From positions 1-32,554 of the forward strand of contig NZ_LQYA01000054.1 of the NCBI RefSeq assembly GCF_001531445.1: 32,554 nt of DNA. Reading direction: 5' to 3'. Position 1 is the first letter of the stretch, and the number at the start of each line of letters is the position of its first letter. Below are positions 8,108-14,710 of this stretch, one piece after another. The stretch comes from Sporosarcina koreensis (GTDB taxonomy: Bacteria; Bacillota; Bacilli; Bacillales_A; Planococcaceae). Below the pieces are notes generated by a model that ran no database searches, was not told where the DNA came from, and saw nothing but the letters and a program-made list of their open reading frames with translations. A program made the position numbers and the translations under genes.

Positions 8108-8533
8108 CTATTTTCCGGAAAACGCCTTTCCGCGCTTCCATGATTCCAGTAATTCTTTCGCAAATTCAGTCCCTTGAATAATGCGAATAAATGGTTTTGC
8201 ACCTGGAGTATCTCCCGTGTTTGCATACCCTTCGGTTAAGTCTTTCAATTCCTCGCCGAATACTTTAGCGGCATCCCCGAATTGTTCTGCGGACAGAAAT
8301 ACACTGTTAAGCGCATTCAATTTGGATTCCATATCGGATATTGTCCCATTCGTTTCTTCCAATGTTCCCTCAAGCGCTTGAAGGGTCCCATCCAATTTAG
8401 TCTCCATCTCTCCTGTTGCGGTTTGAATAGCCGCTATACCGGTTGACGCACGAAGAAGCAATTTCGACAGAGCGACCGCAAAAATGGCAAAGGAGACTGC
8501 CATTATGAATACGCCGATTTGAACTAACATCAT
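8108..8533 (-). CDS. DUF948 membrane-anchored coiled-coil protein (fourth of four)
   Basis: 141 residues: N-terminal membrane helix (about 3-25), a helical region rich in Glu/Thr/Leu (METKLDGTLQALEGTLEETN) and a conserved-looking end (FAKELLESWKRGKAF). The start is ATG at 8533 with GGAGG 6 nt upstream; a second ATG follows immediately. The open frame extends further up to 8608 and would overlap the antiporter gene, but lacks a ribosome site there. TATAAT on the minus strand within the upstream gap could be its -10, with no clear -35. It is the most divergent of the four paralogues. Confidence 0.68.
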   Translation of the reverse strand: MMLVQIGVFIMAVSFAIFAVALSKLLLRASTGIAAIQTATGEMETKLDGTLQALEGTLEETNGTISDMESKLNALNSVFLSAEQFGDAAKVFGEELKDLTEGYANTGDTPGAKPFIRIIQGTEFAKELLESWKRGKAFSGK

Positions 8534-8588
8534 GTCATCCCTCCCTATCCGTCTATACCACTTTTTGTACGACGGTAAGCATCTTCTA

Positions 8589-9650
8589 TTATAATAGATA
8601 AAACCCAATACCGATGATGAGATAAGCTGAGAGCAATGTCAATCCTTCAAACCAATTGGACTCGCCATCATTAGAGAGGTTGATCACAAGGAATGTGGCA
8701 GTAATCATTGCGACGAGCTCAGGTATTGTGAAGACGAGAGGCATCGATTCCGGCATCATGAGCGATAACAAAACAAGAATCGGTGCAACGAACATGGCGA
8801 CTTGCAAGGTTGAGCCGACTGCAATTTCCACTGCGACATCCATCCGGTTCTTCATTGCCATCGTAATGGCGGAAAAGTGCTCAGCAGCATTACCGACTAT
8901 CGCCACGATGATGACGCCAATAAACAACTCGGACCAGCCAAATTTCTCACCAAGTGCCTCAAATGTATGTACGAGCTGTTCGGAAACATAGGCAACTGCA
9001 ACTGTTGATAGCAGCAATATGATGATTGACTTGTTCCTCGACCATTCGGGAATCCCCTCTTCCTCCTTGGTTGTATCCGCCGATGAAAAAACACCTCTGT
9101 GTGTGACAAGTTTGAAAAACAAGCCGGCGAGATATAAAGCGATCAATATGATGGAAATGCCAATGCTTAACGTGACTGTATCAGCCCGATCCATCGTTTG
9201 CGAAAATATTTCGGGTATGACAAATGCAACAATTACAGCAAAGATCAGTAAACCCGAATTGTATCTTGCATCATGGATACCGAACTTCTGCGTTTTAAAT
9301 TTAATGCCTCCTGCAAAAAATGAAACGCCTAATACGAGCAAAAGATTCCCTAAAACCGAACCCGTTAAAGATGCTAATACAATCCCTATCAATCCGGCTT
9401 TTAATGTAAAAAATGAAATGATCAATTCGACAGCATTTCCAAATGTTGCGTTCAATAAGCCGCCAACCCTTGGGCCACTCACAATAGCAAGGCTTTCAGT
9501 TGCCCTGCCAATGAAACCTGCTAGCGCGATAATCGTGACACAACTGATAACAAATATCGGAATATCCGGCCAATTCATCACTGAACTGATGATAATTAGC
9601 GGCACGCCAATGAATACTAGCAAAGTAAAGACCCGATTCACCGGACTCAC
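8589..9650 (-). CDS. cax: Calcium/proton antiporter of the CAX family
   Basis: Cytoplasmic-membrane Ca2+/H+ exchanger, related to YfkE of Bacillus subtilis. The 353 residues hold about 11 membrane segments and the two inverted alpha-repeats of the family: GNAVELI at 71-77 (Glu75) and GNAAEHFSAI at 253-262 (Glu257), the acidic residues expected to bind calcium. A charged loop (about 190-206) links the halves. The GTG start at 9650 sits directly against GAAGGGA, so the in-frame GTG at 9641 may be the true start. It lies head to tail with the DUF948 pair across 55 bp and divergent from the leader RNA at 9777. Confidence 0.9.
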   Translation of the reverse strand: MSPVNRVFTLLVFIGVPLIIISSVMNWPDIPIFVISCVTIIALAGFIGRATESLAIVSGPRVGGLLNATFGNAVELIISFFTLKAGLIGIVLASLTGSVLGNLLLVLGVSFFAGGIKFKTQKFGIHDARYNSGLLIFAVIVAFVIPEIFSQTMDRADTVTLSIGISIILIALYLAGLFFKLVTHRGVFSSADTTKEEEGIPEWSRNKSIIILLLSTVAVAYVSEQLVHTFEALGEKFGWSELFIGVIIVAIVGNAAEHFSAITMAMKNRMDVAVEIAVGSTLQVAMFVAPILVLLSLMMPESMPLVFTIPELVAMITATFLVINLSNDGESNWFEGLTLLSAYLIIGIGFYLL

Positions 9651-9741
9651 TTCCCTTCAATGGATTTCCTCCATATCTTTCCCTGTAAGCGAATGAAACA
9701 AACAGGTTCTTCCCTTGCATACTGGCTGGAATATTTTTTCA

Positions 9742-9770
9742 TTGATACTTTCGGAATTAACGTGTACTAT
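9742..9770 (+). promoter_or_regulatory. Sigma-A promoter of an untranslated RNA
   Basis: TTGATA (9742-9747) and TACTAT (9765-9770) are spaced exactly 17 nt. Transcription would start near 9777 on the plus strand, where no convincing coding sequence begins for more than 300 nt. Confidence 0.6.
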
Positions 9771-9776
9771 ATATAC

Positions 9777-10028
9777 ATAAGCTGCATTGTACGTATTCAC
9801 ATTAAGTTTTAACCTTTAAGCTGTAAAAGGGAGTTTTATATTGAGGCCGGAATGGTATGCCTGATTCAATATCAATCAGGACGGACAGGATCGTCTCTGC
9901 GGACACCCACTTTGAGGAGTGGTGGTTTAAAACTTTCTATGATTCGATACGGCAAAGGCGGCTTTCCTAAAGCTTATTATATCAAGGTTTCTAAGCTAGC
10001 ATCACTCAAATTGGGTGGTGCTTTTTTG
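9777..10028 (+). ncRNA. Putative structured leader RNA or small RNA of unknown class
   Basis: A promoter at 9742-9770 and an intrinsic terminator at 9998-10028 bound about 250 nt with several self-complementary segments. CCTGATT and AATCAGG form a hairpin around 9870-9890. ATATTGA and TCAATAT can enclose an inner GGC/GCC pair and compete with that hairpin. CACT/AGTG lies at about 9908-9921. An open frame at 9852-10079 crosses this region, but has no ribosome site, reads through the terminator and gives an unconvincing protein, so I do not call it. I compared it with the riboswitch consensus motifs I remember (T-box, SAM, cobalamin, lysine, M-box, c-di-AMP, guanidine, manganese) and found no match. 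It may be a stand-alone RNA or an attenuator for the gene at 10106. Confidence 0.5.
9998..10028 (+). terminator. Intrinsic terminator of the leader RNA
   Basis: A 10-bp stem, AGCATCACTC (9998-10007) with GGGTGGTGCT (10013-10022) including two G-U pairs, encloses a 5-nt loop and is followed by a T6 tract. The T-run is only on the plus-strand side. Confidence 0.8.
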
Positions 10029-10105
10029 TTATGCGACAATCGATTATGGACAACTTTCATATTTCGCTATCCTCCATAAAATAAACAAGGGGGGATTGGT
10101 AGGTA

Positions 10106-10366
10106 ATGTACAATGAAAAGAATGATCAATTTAACCAAAACTCTGATTTACAAGAGATCTATACAGCCAAACTTGCATTGTTAGGCGCGGCGTTGTCTAC
10201 TTTAGGTGATGGAATACAAACCATAGCTGCAGGACTTGCACTGCAACAATTAGCAAGTGCCAACAAGCAAGCTTCGCAAGAAAATGAAAAAATGTCAAAA
10301 GATATAGAACGTATGCAAAAACAAATCAATTTGTTAAATAAGCAAATCAGCAATATGTCTCGGTGA
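10106..10366 (+). CDS. Hypothetical 86-residue helical protein
   Basis: Not recognised. A polar N-terminus (1-18) is followed by a mildly hydrophobic Ala/Leu-rich helix (about 20-50) and then a charged coiled-coil-like segment (about 52-84, with MQKQINLLNKQISNM). There is no signal peptide, and the central helix is probably too polar for a firm membrane anchor. The ATG has a purine-rich region upstream (GGGGGG and GGTAGG), neither ideally spaced. It begins 78 bp after the leader-RNA terminator and no separate promoter is obvious, so it may be expressed by read-through. Nothing after the stop looks like a strong terminator; a GACCT/AGGTC hairpin near 10374-10394 lacks a T-run. Confidence 0.65.
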   Translation: MYNEKNDQFNQNSDLQEIYTAKLALLGAALSTLGDGIQTIAAGLALQQLASANKQASQENEKMSKDIERMQKQINLLNKQISNMSR

Positions 10367-10538
10367 TGGATGACCTGAGCATGAGCAAGGTCTGTAACAT
10401 CCAACTTTAAATGTATTATTCGTAAGGGACAAATTTTGGACTCCTATCTTTTTTTGTGTATATAGGACAACTTATATACTCAGCAGATCACCACTGTAAA
10501 GGCTGATAGCTATACTATTACTCCAAATTCAGGAAAAC

Positions 10539-10567
10539 GGATAATTTTTTAGCCAAGGGACATCATA
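10539..10567 (+). promoter_or_regulatory. Candidate forespore (sigma-G/F type) promoter
   Basis: GGATA (10539-10543), 17 nt, then CATCATA (10561-10567). The -10 fits the sigma-G pattern CATnHTA exactly and the -35 fits GHATR at 4 of 5 positions, with the normal spacing. It lies about 40 nt upstream of the ribosome site of the Asn-rich gene. Confidence 0.4.
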
Positions 10568-10625
10568 CATCTTGTAGGTGGATTCATTTCACTTAACAAA
10601 AAAATTTAAAGGAGATGTCTTACAC

Positions 10626-10805
10626 ATGCGGGAAAATCGACAAAATCGGGAGAATAACCCGAACAACCGTAACGACAAGAACAACAACAACAACAACAGG
10701 AACACAGAATTTGCCGATGATTTTTTCGGGCAGAACAATAACGACAGAAGAAATAATAACAATAACGACAAGAACAACCGTAATAACCGTAACGACAACC
10801 GCTAA
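10626..10805 (+). CDS. Asn/Arg-rich small protein, possible gamma-type spore protein
   Basis: 59 residues, 28 of them Asn and 10 Arg, with one non-repetitive island NTEFADDFFGQ at 26-36. The start is ATG at 10626 with AAAGGAG about 11 nt upstream; the frame extends to 10578 without a better site. Open frames in several other phases and on the other strand are artefacts of low-complexity AAC repeats. TEFA followed by an acidic residue and Phe resembles the germination-protease site (TEFAS-E) of gamma-type SASPs, which are Asn/Gln-rich. With the forespore-like promoter this suggests a spore protein, but I infer this; the family is not established. A bidirectional terminator follows. Confidence 0.6.
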   Translation: MRENRQNRENNPNNRNDKNNNNNNRNTEFADDFFGQNNNDRRNNNNNDKNNRNNRNDNR

Positions 10806-10815
10806 CAACAAAACA

Positions 10816-10847
10816 GACCCGTATCGCTATTATGAGCGACACGGGTC
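10816..10847. terminator. Bidirectional terminator between the Asn-rich gene and yunC
   Basis: GACCCGT-A-TCGCT (10816-10828) pairs with AGCGA-C-ACGGGTC (10835-10847), leaving one mismatch and a 6-nt loop. ATTTTATT follows on the plus strand and TGTTTTGTTGTT on the minus strand, so it can serve both convergent genes. Confidence 0.8.
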
Positions 10848-10860
10848 ATTTTATTAAAAC

Positions 10861-11163
10861 TTACACCATTTTCAACAATGCATCTTCTCCGATCATCCCG
10901 ACATGAATCCCCATCGTCTCCGCTTCCAATGTAACTGATTCAAGCGGTGCTTTTAGCAATTGCTCAATCGTTTTTACTCCCACTGCCCGACCAGCCACAA
11001 TTTTGCGATCTGCCAGAACATTGTTCAGCAGACCGACATCCAAAGCCCCACACATGATATATCCTTTTTCGTTGGAAACTGTCAGTAAAGTTGTTTTTGG
11101 CAAACGAACTGTTACGGCGGTATATGGGTGCCCTCCAATGAGAATAGGTGTCAATGTTACCAA
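10861..11163 (-). CDS. yunC: YunC family protein (DUF1805)
   Basis: 100 residues matching YunC of Bacillus subtilis along the whole length as I remember it: VTLTPILIGGHPYTAVTVRL, then GYIMCGALDVGLLN and the end GMIGEDALLKM. It is a small cytoplasmic protein of unknown function with a DUF1805 fold. The start is TTG at 11163, with GGGGAG 6 nt upstream. It is a single-gene unit, convergent with the Asn-rich gene and divergent from the protease gene at 11291. Confidence 0.88.
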   Translation of the reverse strand: MVTLTPILIGGHPYTAVTVRLPKTTLLTVSNEKGYIMCGALDVGLLNNVLADRKIVAGRAVGVKTIEQLLKAPLESVTLEAETMGIHVGMIGEDALLKMV

Positions 11164-11239
11164 GTAGCTCTCCCCTTTCCCCTCTATACATATGGACTTT
11201 TAAACATAATTGTGCCCCTATATGTCCGTCCCGATTCCC

Positions 11240-11248
11240 TGCTATAAT
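11240..11248 (+). promoter_or_regulatory. Extended -10 promoter of the protease gene
   Basis: TGC followed by TATAAT (11243-11248), about 43 nt before the protease ATG. No good -35 is seen at 16-18 nt, consistent with an extended -10 promoter. Confidence 0.5.
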
Positions 11249-11290
11249 GGTTGTATCCATACAACGAACGACCGGGGGATGTGATACAAA

Positions 11291-12097
11291 ATGAGAGATG
11301 AGAATAATGAAGAACATATCCGGAATGAAATCGAAAACTTCGAGGATTTAACAGAGGATGAAATGCATGAACTTGTGTTGGAGGCACAACAGGAAGCATT
11401 GCAACAACAGGAAGAAACGACTCCTAAGAAAGAAATCCCGAAATGGTTCATCTGGCTTCTATCAACGATGCTGTTTCTAAGCACATTCGCAGGACTTTTT
11501 CAGATTTTTTCAATTCCCGCCATCGATTTTCTGATTGTCTCGGCATCACTGTCAAAACAAGAAGATATTGAGGCATATAAGAAATCTGTTGTCGTCATCG
11601 TAACGGAAGATGGAAAAGGAACAGGATTCTCCGTCTCAAGCGATGGAATCATCCTGACCAACTACCATGTTGTGGAAGAAAACCATTCCATATCGGTTGT
11701 TTTCCCAGATGCTGGCCGGTATGAGGCAACTGTTAAAGAAACATTTCCAACTATCGATATGGCAGTACTTGAGATTGATGGTGACGATCTTCCTTATCTT
11801 ACTATTGATCATTCCAGTAAAATGACAAAAAGTGACCCCGTTACATTTATTGGTAATCCACTGAACTTCAAGGGAATCGCAAATGTTGGTTCCATATTAG
11901 CACCCATCAAGCTTTCCGGCTGGACAGACGAAGTGATGATGATTCAAGCGCCTGTTTATAGAGGAAATAGCGGCAGCCCTGTATTGAACGAAGACGGCAA
12001 AGTCATCGGCACCATATTCGCTACTCTAGATCATCAGGAACACGGGAAAATCGGTTTATTCATCCCGATATCATTGCTGAATGACTATAAGAACTAA
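11291..12097 (+). CDS. Membrane-anchored trypsin-like (S1C/HtrA-like) serine protease without PDZ domain
   Basis: 268 residues. An acidic, Gln-rich cytoplasmic N-terminus (1-50) precedes one membrane helix (about 51-73) and an extracytoplasmic chymotrypsin-fold domain. The catalytic triad is visible as His126 (TNYHVV), Asp156 (TIDMAVLEI) and Ser227 (GNSGSP). The layout is that of HtrA-type proteases, but the chain ends right after the protease domain, so the C-terminal PDZ domain of HtrA/HtrB is absent. Substrates are unknown; quality control or processing at the membrane surface is a family-based guess. It has an extended -10 promoter and a GGGGGATG ribosome site. Confidence 0.85.
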   Translation: MRDENNEEHIRNEIENFEDLTEDEMHELVLEAQQEALQQQEETTPKKEIPKWFIWLLSTMLFLSTFAGLFQIFSIPAIDFLIVSASLSKQEDIEAYKKSVVVIVTEDGKGTGFSVSSDGIILTNYHVVEENHSISVVFPDAGRYEATVKETFPTIDMAVLEIDGDDLPYLTIDHSSKMTKSDPVTFIGNPLNFKGIANVGSILAPIKLSGWTDEVMMIQAPVYRGNSGSPVLNEDGKVIGTIFATLDHQEHGKIGLFIPISLLNDYKN

Positions 12098-12215
12098 ATA
12101 TTTTTTTGAAAGTTTCACTGCCCTATTTTCTTGTCATTTCATCCCTTCCTTTACTCAAATTCAGGAGCATCATTCGCGGAATTTGTGGGAACAATACAGC
12201 TACGGAGGTGATAGG

Positions 12216-12371
12216 ATGACCCAGAAAATACTATGTGAAGTGAATAACTGCACATATTGGGGAGACGGCAATAAGTGTAACGCAGAAGTCATTTACGTCG
12301 TCAGCCAAACCGGCGATCAGGCAGTTGACAGTGAAGACACAGATTGTAAAACATTTAAACCGGAAGACTGA
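12216..12371 (+). CDS. DUF1540 domain protein
   Basis: 51 residues with one DUF1540 motif: Cys7, Cys12, Cys21 and Cys44 (C-x4-C-x8-C-x22-C), expected to bind a metal ion such as zinc. The start is ATG at 12216 because GGAGGTGATAGG lies directly upstream; the longer open frame from 12081 overlaps the protease end and has no ribosome site. The family is common in spore-forming Firmicutes and its role is unknown. It ends in a terminator hairpin at 12384. Confidence 0.85.
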   Translation: MTQKILCEVNNCTYWGDGNKCNAEVIYVVSQTGDQAVDSEDTDCKTFKPED

Positions 12372-12383
12372 TTCCCTGATGAA

Positions 12384-12426
12384 AAACGGAAAAATGCAGG
12401 GTCAAAACACCTGTATTTTTCCGTTT
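12384..12426 (+). terminator. Terminator after the DUF1540 gene
   Basis: AAACGGAAAAATGCAGG (12384-12400) pairs with CCTGTATTTTTCCGTTT (12410-12426) over 17 bp with one G-U pair and a 9-nt loop. The right arm is itself T-rich. Confidence 0.7.
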
Positions 12427-12476
12427 ATTGCTTTCATGATTTTTTATTCATCATTCTCTCCACTCGACCTATTTAT

Positions 12477-12504
12477 TTGACATCGAAATAATATATATTA
12501 TACT
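12477..12504 (+). promoter_or_regulatory. Sigma-A promoter
   Basis: Perfect TTGACA (12477-12482) and TATACT (12499-12504) with 16-nt spacing, 46 nt before the ATG of the Gly-rich membrane protein. A second TATAAT a few bases downstream offers an alternative -10 at poorer spacing. Confidence 0.7.
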
Positions 12505-12550
12505 TGTATAATTAAAGAACGTTGATATTGCTTATTGGAGGTTTACTGGA

Positions 12551-12994
12551 ATGAAAAAGATTTTCTCAGCTTTAATTGCTCTAACGATCGTCATGTCACC
12601 AATTGGCAGCCTTGTACTTAATGACCATGCGGCTACGGTTGAAGCGAAAGGATATAAGTCCGGCAAAAAAAGCTTTAGCCCAAATCAGAATAACTTCTCA
12701 AAACCGAAAGCGGACAAGAAACAAGAAGAGAACAGTTCATTCACAAAGTCTACTAAAAATCCTTCTACGAAGGGCGGCTTCTTCTCCGGTGGTCTTATGC
12801 GCGGATTGTTTGTCGGAGGGATTGCGGGTCTTCTTTTTGGAAGTCTTTTCGCCAATATGGGAATGCTAGGTTCAGTTTTAGGATTTCTAATCAATATGTT
12901 GGCAATCATTTTCGTTATTAGTATTGTTCGAAGGATCTTTTCGCTTCTTAAAGCAAAAAAAGAGAGAGAAAATGCGAATCCATGGCAGAATTAA
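12551..12994 (+). CDS. Gly-rich membrane protein with signal peptide (annotated as Tim44-like in related genomes)
   Basis: 147 residues. An N-terminal signal sequence (about 1-32, possible cleavage near VEAKG) precedes a Lys/Ser/Asn-rich linker (33-75), a Gly-rich segment GGFFSGGLMRGLFVGG (75-90) leading into a first membrane helix, and a second helix (about 107-127) with a basic tail. Bacillales proteins of this layout are often named Tim44-like, but the C-terminal Tim44 lipid-binding domain is absent, so that name says little about function. It has a strong promoter at 12477 and a GGAGG ribosome site. Its end overlaps the start of the YxcD gene. Confidence 0.7.
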   Translation: MKKIFSALIALTIVMSPIGSLVLNDHAATVEAKGYKSGKKSFSPNQNNFSKPKADKKQEENSSFTKSTKNPSTKGGFFSGGLMRGLFVGGIAGLLFGSLFANMGMLGSVLGFLINMLAIIFVISIVRRIFSLLKAKKERENANPWQN

Positions 12995-13272
12995 TCATGT
13001 CTGAACAGGATATTGTAAATGCAATATGCATTGATCAATCGCAAAAACATAAAATGCCCCCTGAAGACATTGAAGTTGAGTTAGTTTACGACGATGAGGA
13101 AGGCTTTTCTGCGGAACTGGAGTTTCATGGTCAACAACAAGTTATCGGTTCTTTCGACATGATCCAATCGATTCGCTATTGGATCGAAGAAGTTCTGAAA
13201 CAGGATCCTTATGCTGCAGGTATCAAACTATTATTGGATCGGGAAGAAGGTATAATAGCTGCAATCCAATAA
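12982..13272 (+). CDS. YxcD family protein (DUF2653)
   Basis: 96 residues, cytoplasmic, resembling YxcD/DUF2653: MSEQDIVNAIC near the start, MPPEDIEVELVYDDEEGFSAE and SIRYWIEEVLKQDP. Function unknown. The ATG at 12982 overlaps the previous gene by 13 bp; an ATG at 12997, two bases after that gene's TAA, is an alternative by translational coupling and gives the usual MSEQ start. Neither has a strong ribosome site. A terminator follows at 13296. Confidence 0.78.
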   Translation: MAELIMSEQDIVNAICIDQSQKHKMPPEDIEVELVYDDEEGFSAELEFHGQQQVIGSFDMIQSIRYWIEEVLKQDPYAAGIKLLLDREEGIIAAIQ

Positions 13273-13295
13273 TAGAGACATATTTTAACGACAAG

Positions 13296-13325
13296 TAGCC
13301 AGATGGGCGTATACCCGCCTGGCTA
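13296..13325 (+). terminator. Terminator after the YxcD gene
   Basis: TAGCCAG (13296-13302) pairs with CTGGCTA (13319-13325), with an inner GGG/CCC pairing. A short T-rich stretch (TTTCTGTG) follows. It may also act on the convergent minus-strand vanW remnant. Confidence 0.6.
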
Positions 13326-13336
13326 TTTCTGTGAAC

Positions 13337-14132
13337 TCACATTACACTCACCAACCGCCTTTCCATCACCTCATATTTTACTTCTGAATTGTTTTGTAGT
13401 AATAATTCTTCTTGCACAATGTTTCCTGTTCGTTTATTGACAGTTCGCCTCCAAATCTCATTCCGTCTATAGGTTTTTCCGTCCTTCTTGTAAAATTGAT
13501 GTTCCCTTTCTTCTAGATGATAACTATATTCCATTTCCTCACTTGAAAAAATCGCGCCTTTTAGATGACGATCTGTCACCCATACACGGATTTGAATAGC
13601 AAATTCTGCTGTGTTCTTGAAGCGAAGGTCAACGTAGTTATAAAAAACACTTGCCCCGCTGCCAAAAGGAAGAACCCTCCCTTCATCTGGAAAGGGGTCG
13701 AAGCTATGATGATAACGGTGTATGCAGCACCATCCAATAAAGAAGATTTGCAAGTTGGCAAATGCCCCCGCCTATACCCGTTTTCACTTCTCCCCTCGAA
13801 AGCTGCATTCCTTCAATATACCCCTTCTTCTTCGTAGCTCTACCTACCAATACCCAAAACGAAAAAATTTCACCTGGTTGAATAATGACCCCGTCAATGC
13901 GGCTTGCCGCAAGAGTGAGATTGACGATTTTATTTTCCTGGAGTATCGGGTCGCTATCCCCTAACCTTCTACGCAATAGCGATTGATGTTTTTTGCAAGT
14001 GTAAAGATAATTGGATTCAGCGTTTCGGTTTGCAAACTTCTTTCTATCTCTCCAATTCTTTATGGAACGGAAAAATCTTTGTTGTTCAATTCTCGCATGA
14101 TAAAATAACGGATGAATCTCTGACAACCTCAA
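13337..14132 (-). pseudogene. VanW family gene broken by a frameshifting deletion
   Basis: Two overlapping frames encode consecutive parts of one VanW protein. The 5' part (14132 to about 13704) begins MRLSEIHPLFYHARIEQQRF, has the VanW core (GIGGGICQLANLLYWMVLHTPL) and stops soon after. The 3' part continues in another frame with HHSFDPFPDEGRVLPFGSGA, the normal next block. Between the PL and SFD codons there are 7 nt where VanW homologues have about 24, consistent with a 17-bp deletion near 13715-13735. The start is TTG behind GGGGAG. VanW proteins occur in vancomycin-resistance clusters and widely in Bacillales with unknown function. No van genes are nearby. An assembly error is possible but less likely for this size. 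Confidence 0.82.
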
Positions 14133-14262
14133 TTTACTCTCCCCTTGTCCATGAGTTCAACATACACCTTTCACTACTTTATTCATTTTTCATTTGTCTC
14201 TTTCCTTCATGTTCAGGAAAAATATTTTTAGCACTTCCATCCCGTTTCAATTATTTCAAACT

Positions 14263-14293
14263 AAAAAACACACGAAGATTTGCTCTCGTGTGT
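14263..14293 (-). terminator. Terminator of the kinase-like/EcsC operon
   Basis: ACACACGA (14268-14275) pairs with TCGTGTGT (14286-14293), 10-nt loop, followed on the minus strand by TTTTTT. It separates the operon from the vanW remnant. Confidence 0.8.
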
Positions 14294-14300
14294 TCATATT

Positions 14301-14639
14301 CTAGCTACTAGTATTCTTTCCCTGTATCAAATCGTTCATATAATCTACTGATACTATTTCCTTCCCGAAAAATGTATATATTTCTTCTAACTGTACGTTT
14401 ATTTCTTCCAAATCAACTGCTTCATTAAACAGATATTCATAATAGATTGATTCCTGATCTGATTGAATAACAATCCTTAACATTTGAAGAGGTTGTCTGC
14501 CAGCAGTATCCTCATCTGATAAAATAAGCTCCTCTAAATTATGATTAGCCTGGTTCACATATATTTTCCCTTTAACCATTTTATCCATCATCTTCTTTGC
14601 AAAATCCTTCAGTTCATGTAAATTTGCTGTATGCTTCAA
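14301..14639 (-). CDS. Hypothetical protein, third gene of the riboswitch operon
   Basis: 112 residues from a TTG at 14639, chosen because AAAGGAGG lies 7 nt upstream; an ATG at 14645 would be only 1 nt from it. Not recognised. The protein is soluble-looking: a basic helical N-terminal third (KDFAKKMMDKMVKG), then a region of probable beta strands (KIYVNQANHNLEELIL, LRIVIQSDQESIYYEYLF) and an acidic helix (EEINVQLEEIYTFFG). No signal peptide or membrane segment. It starts 71 bp after the EcsC gene and precedes a strong terminator, so it is the last gene of this operon. Confidence 0.65.
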   Translation of the reverse strand: MKHTANLHELKDFAKKMMDKMVKGKIYVNQANHNLEELILSDEDTAGRQPLQMLRIVIQSDQESIYYEYLFNEAVDLEEINVQLEEIYTFFGKEIVSVDYMNDLIQGKNTSS

Positions 14640-14710
14640 GATCATGCCTCCTTTAATTTCCTCACTCTCTACTCCATTCCCTTTCCTTCGCATTCTATTC
14701 ATAGTTCAGT

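Noticed and set aside
9019..9696. 225-codon plus-strand frame opposite the antiporter gene
   Set aside because: Antisense to a clear CAX gene; composition reflects codon positions of the real gene.
9852..10079. Open frame of 75 codons on the plus strand
   Set aside because: No ribosome site, crosses a strong intrinsic terminator, and lies inside a segment with promoter and RNA structure; treated as untranslated RNA.
10589..10842. Several overlapping open frames on both strands over the Asn-rich gene
   Set aside because: All arise from the repetitive AAC/GAC codons; only the frame with a ribosome site at 10626 is supported.
13337..14132. Vancomycin-resistance cluster suggested by VanW
   Set aside because: No vanH, vanA, vanX, vanR or vanS nearby; VanW homologues are common in Bacillales without resistance, and this copy is broken.
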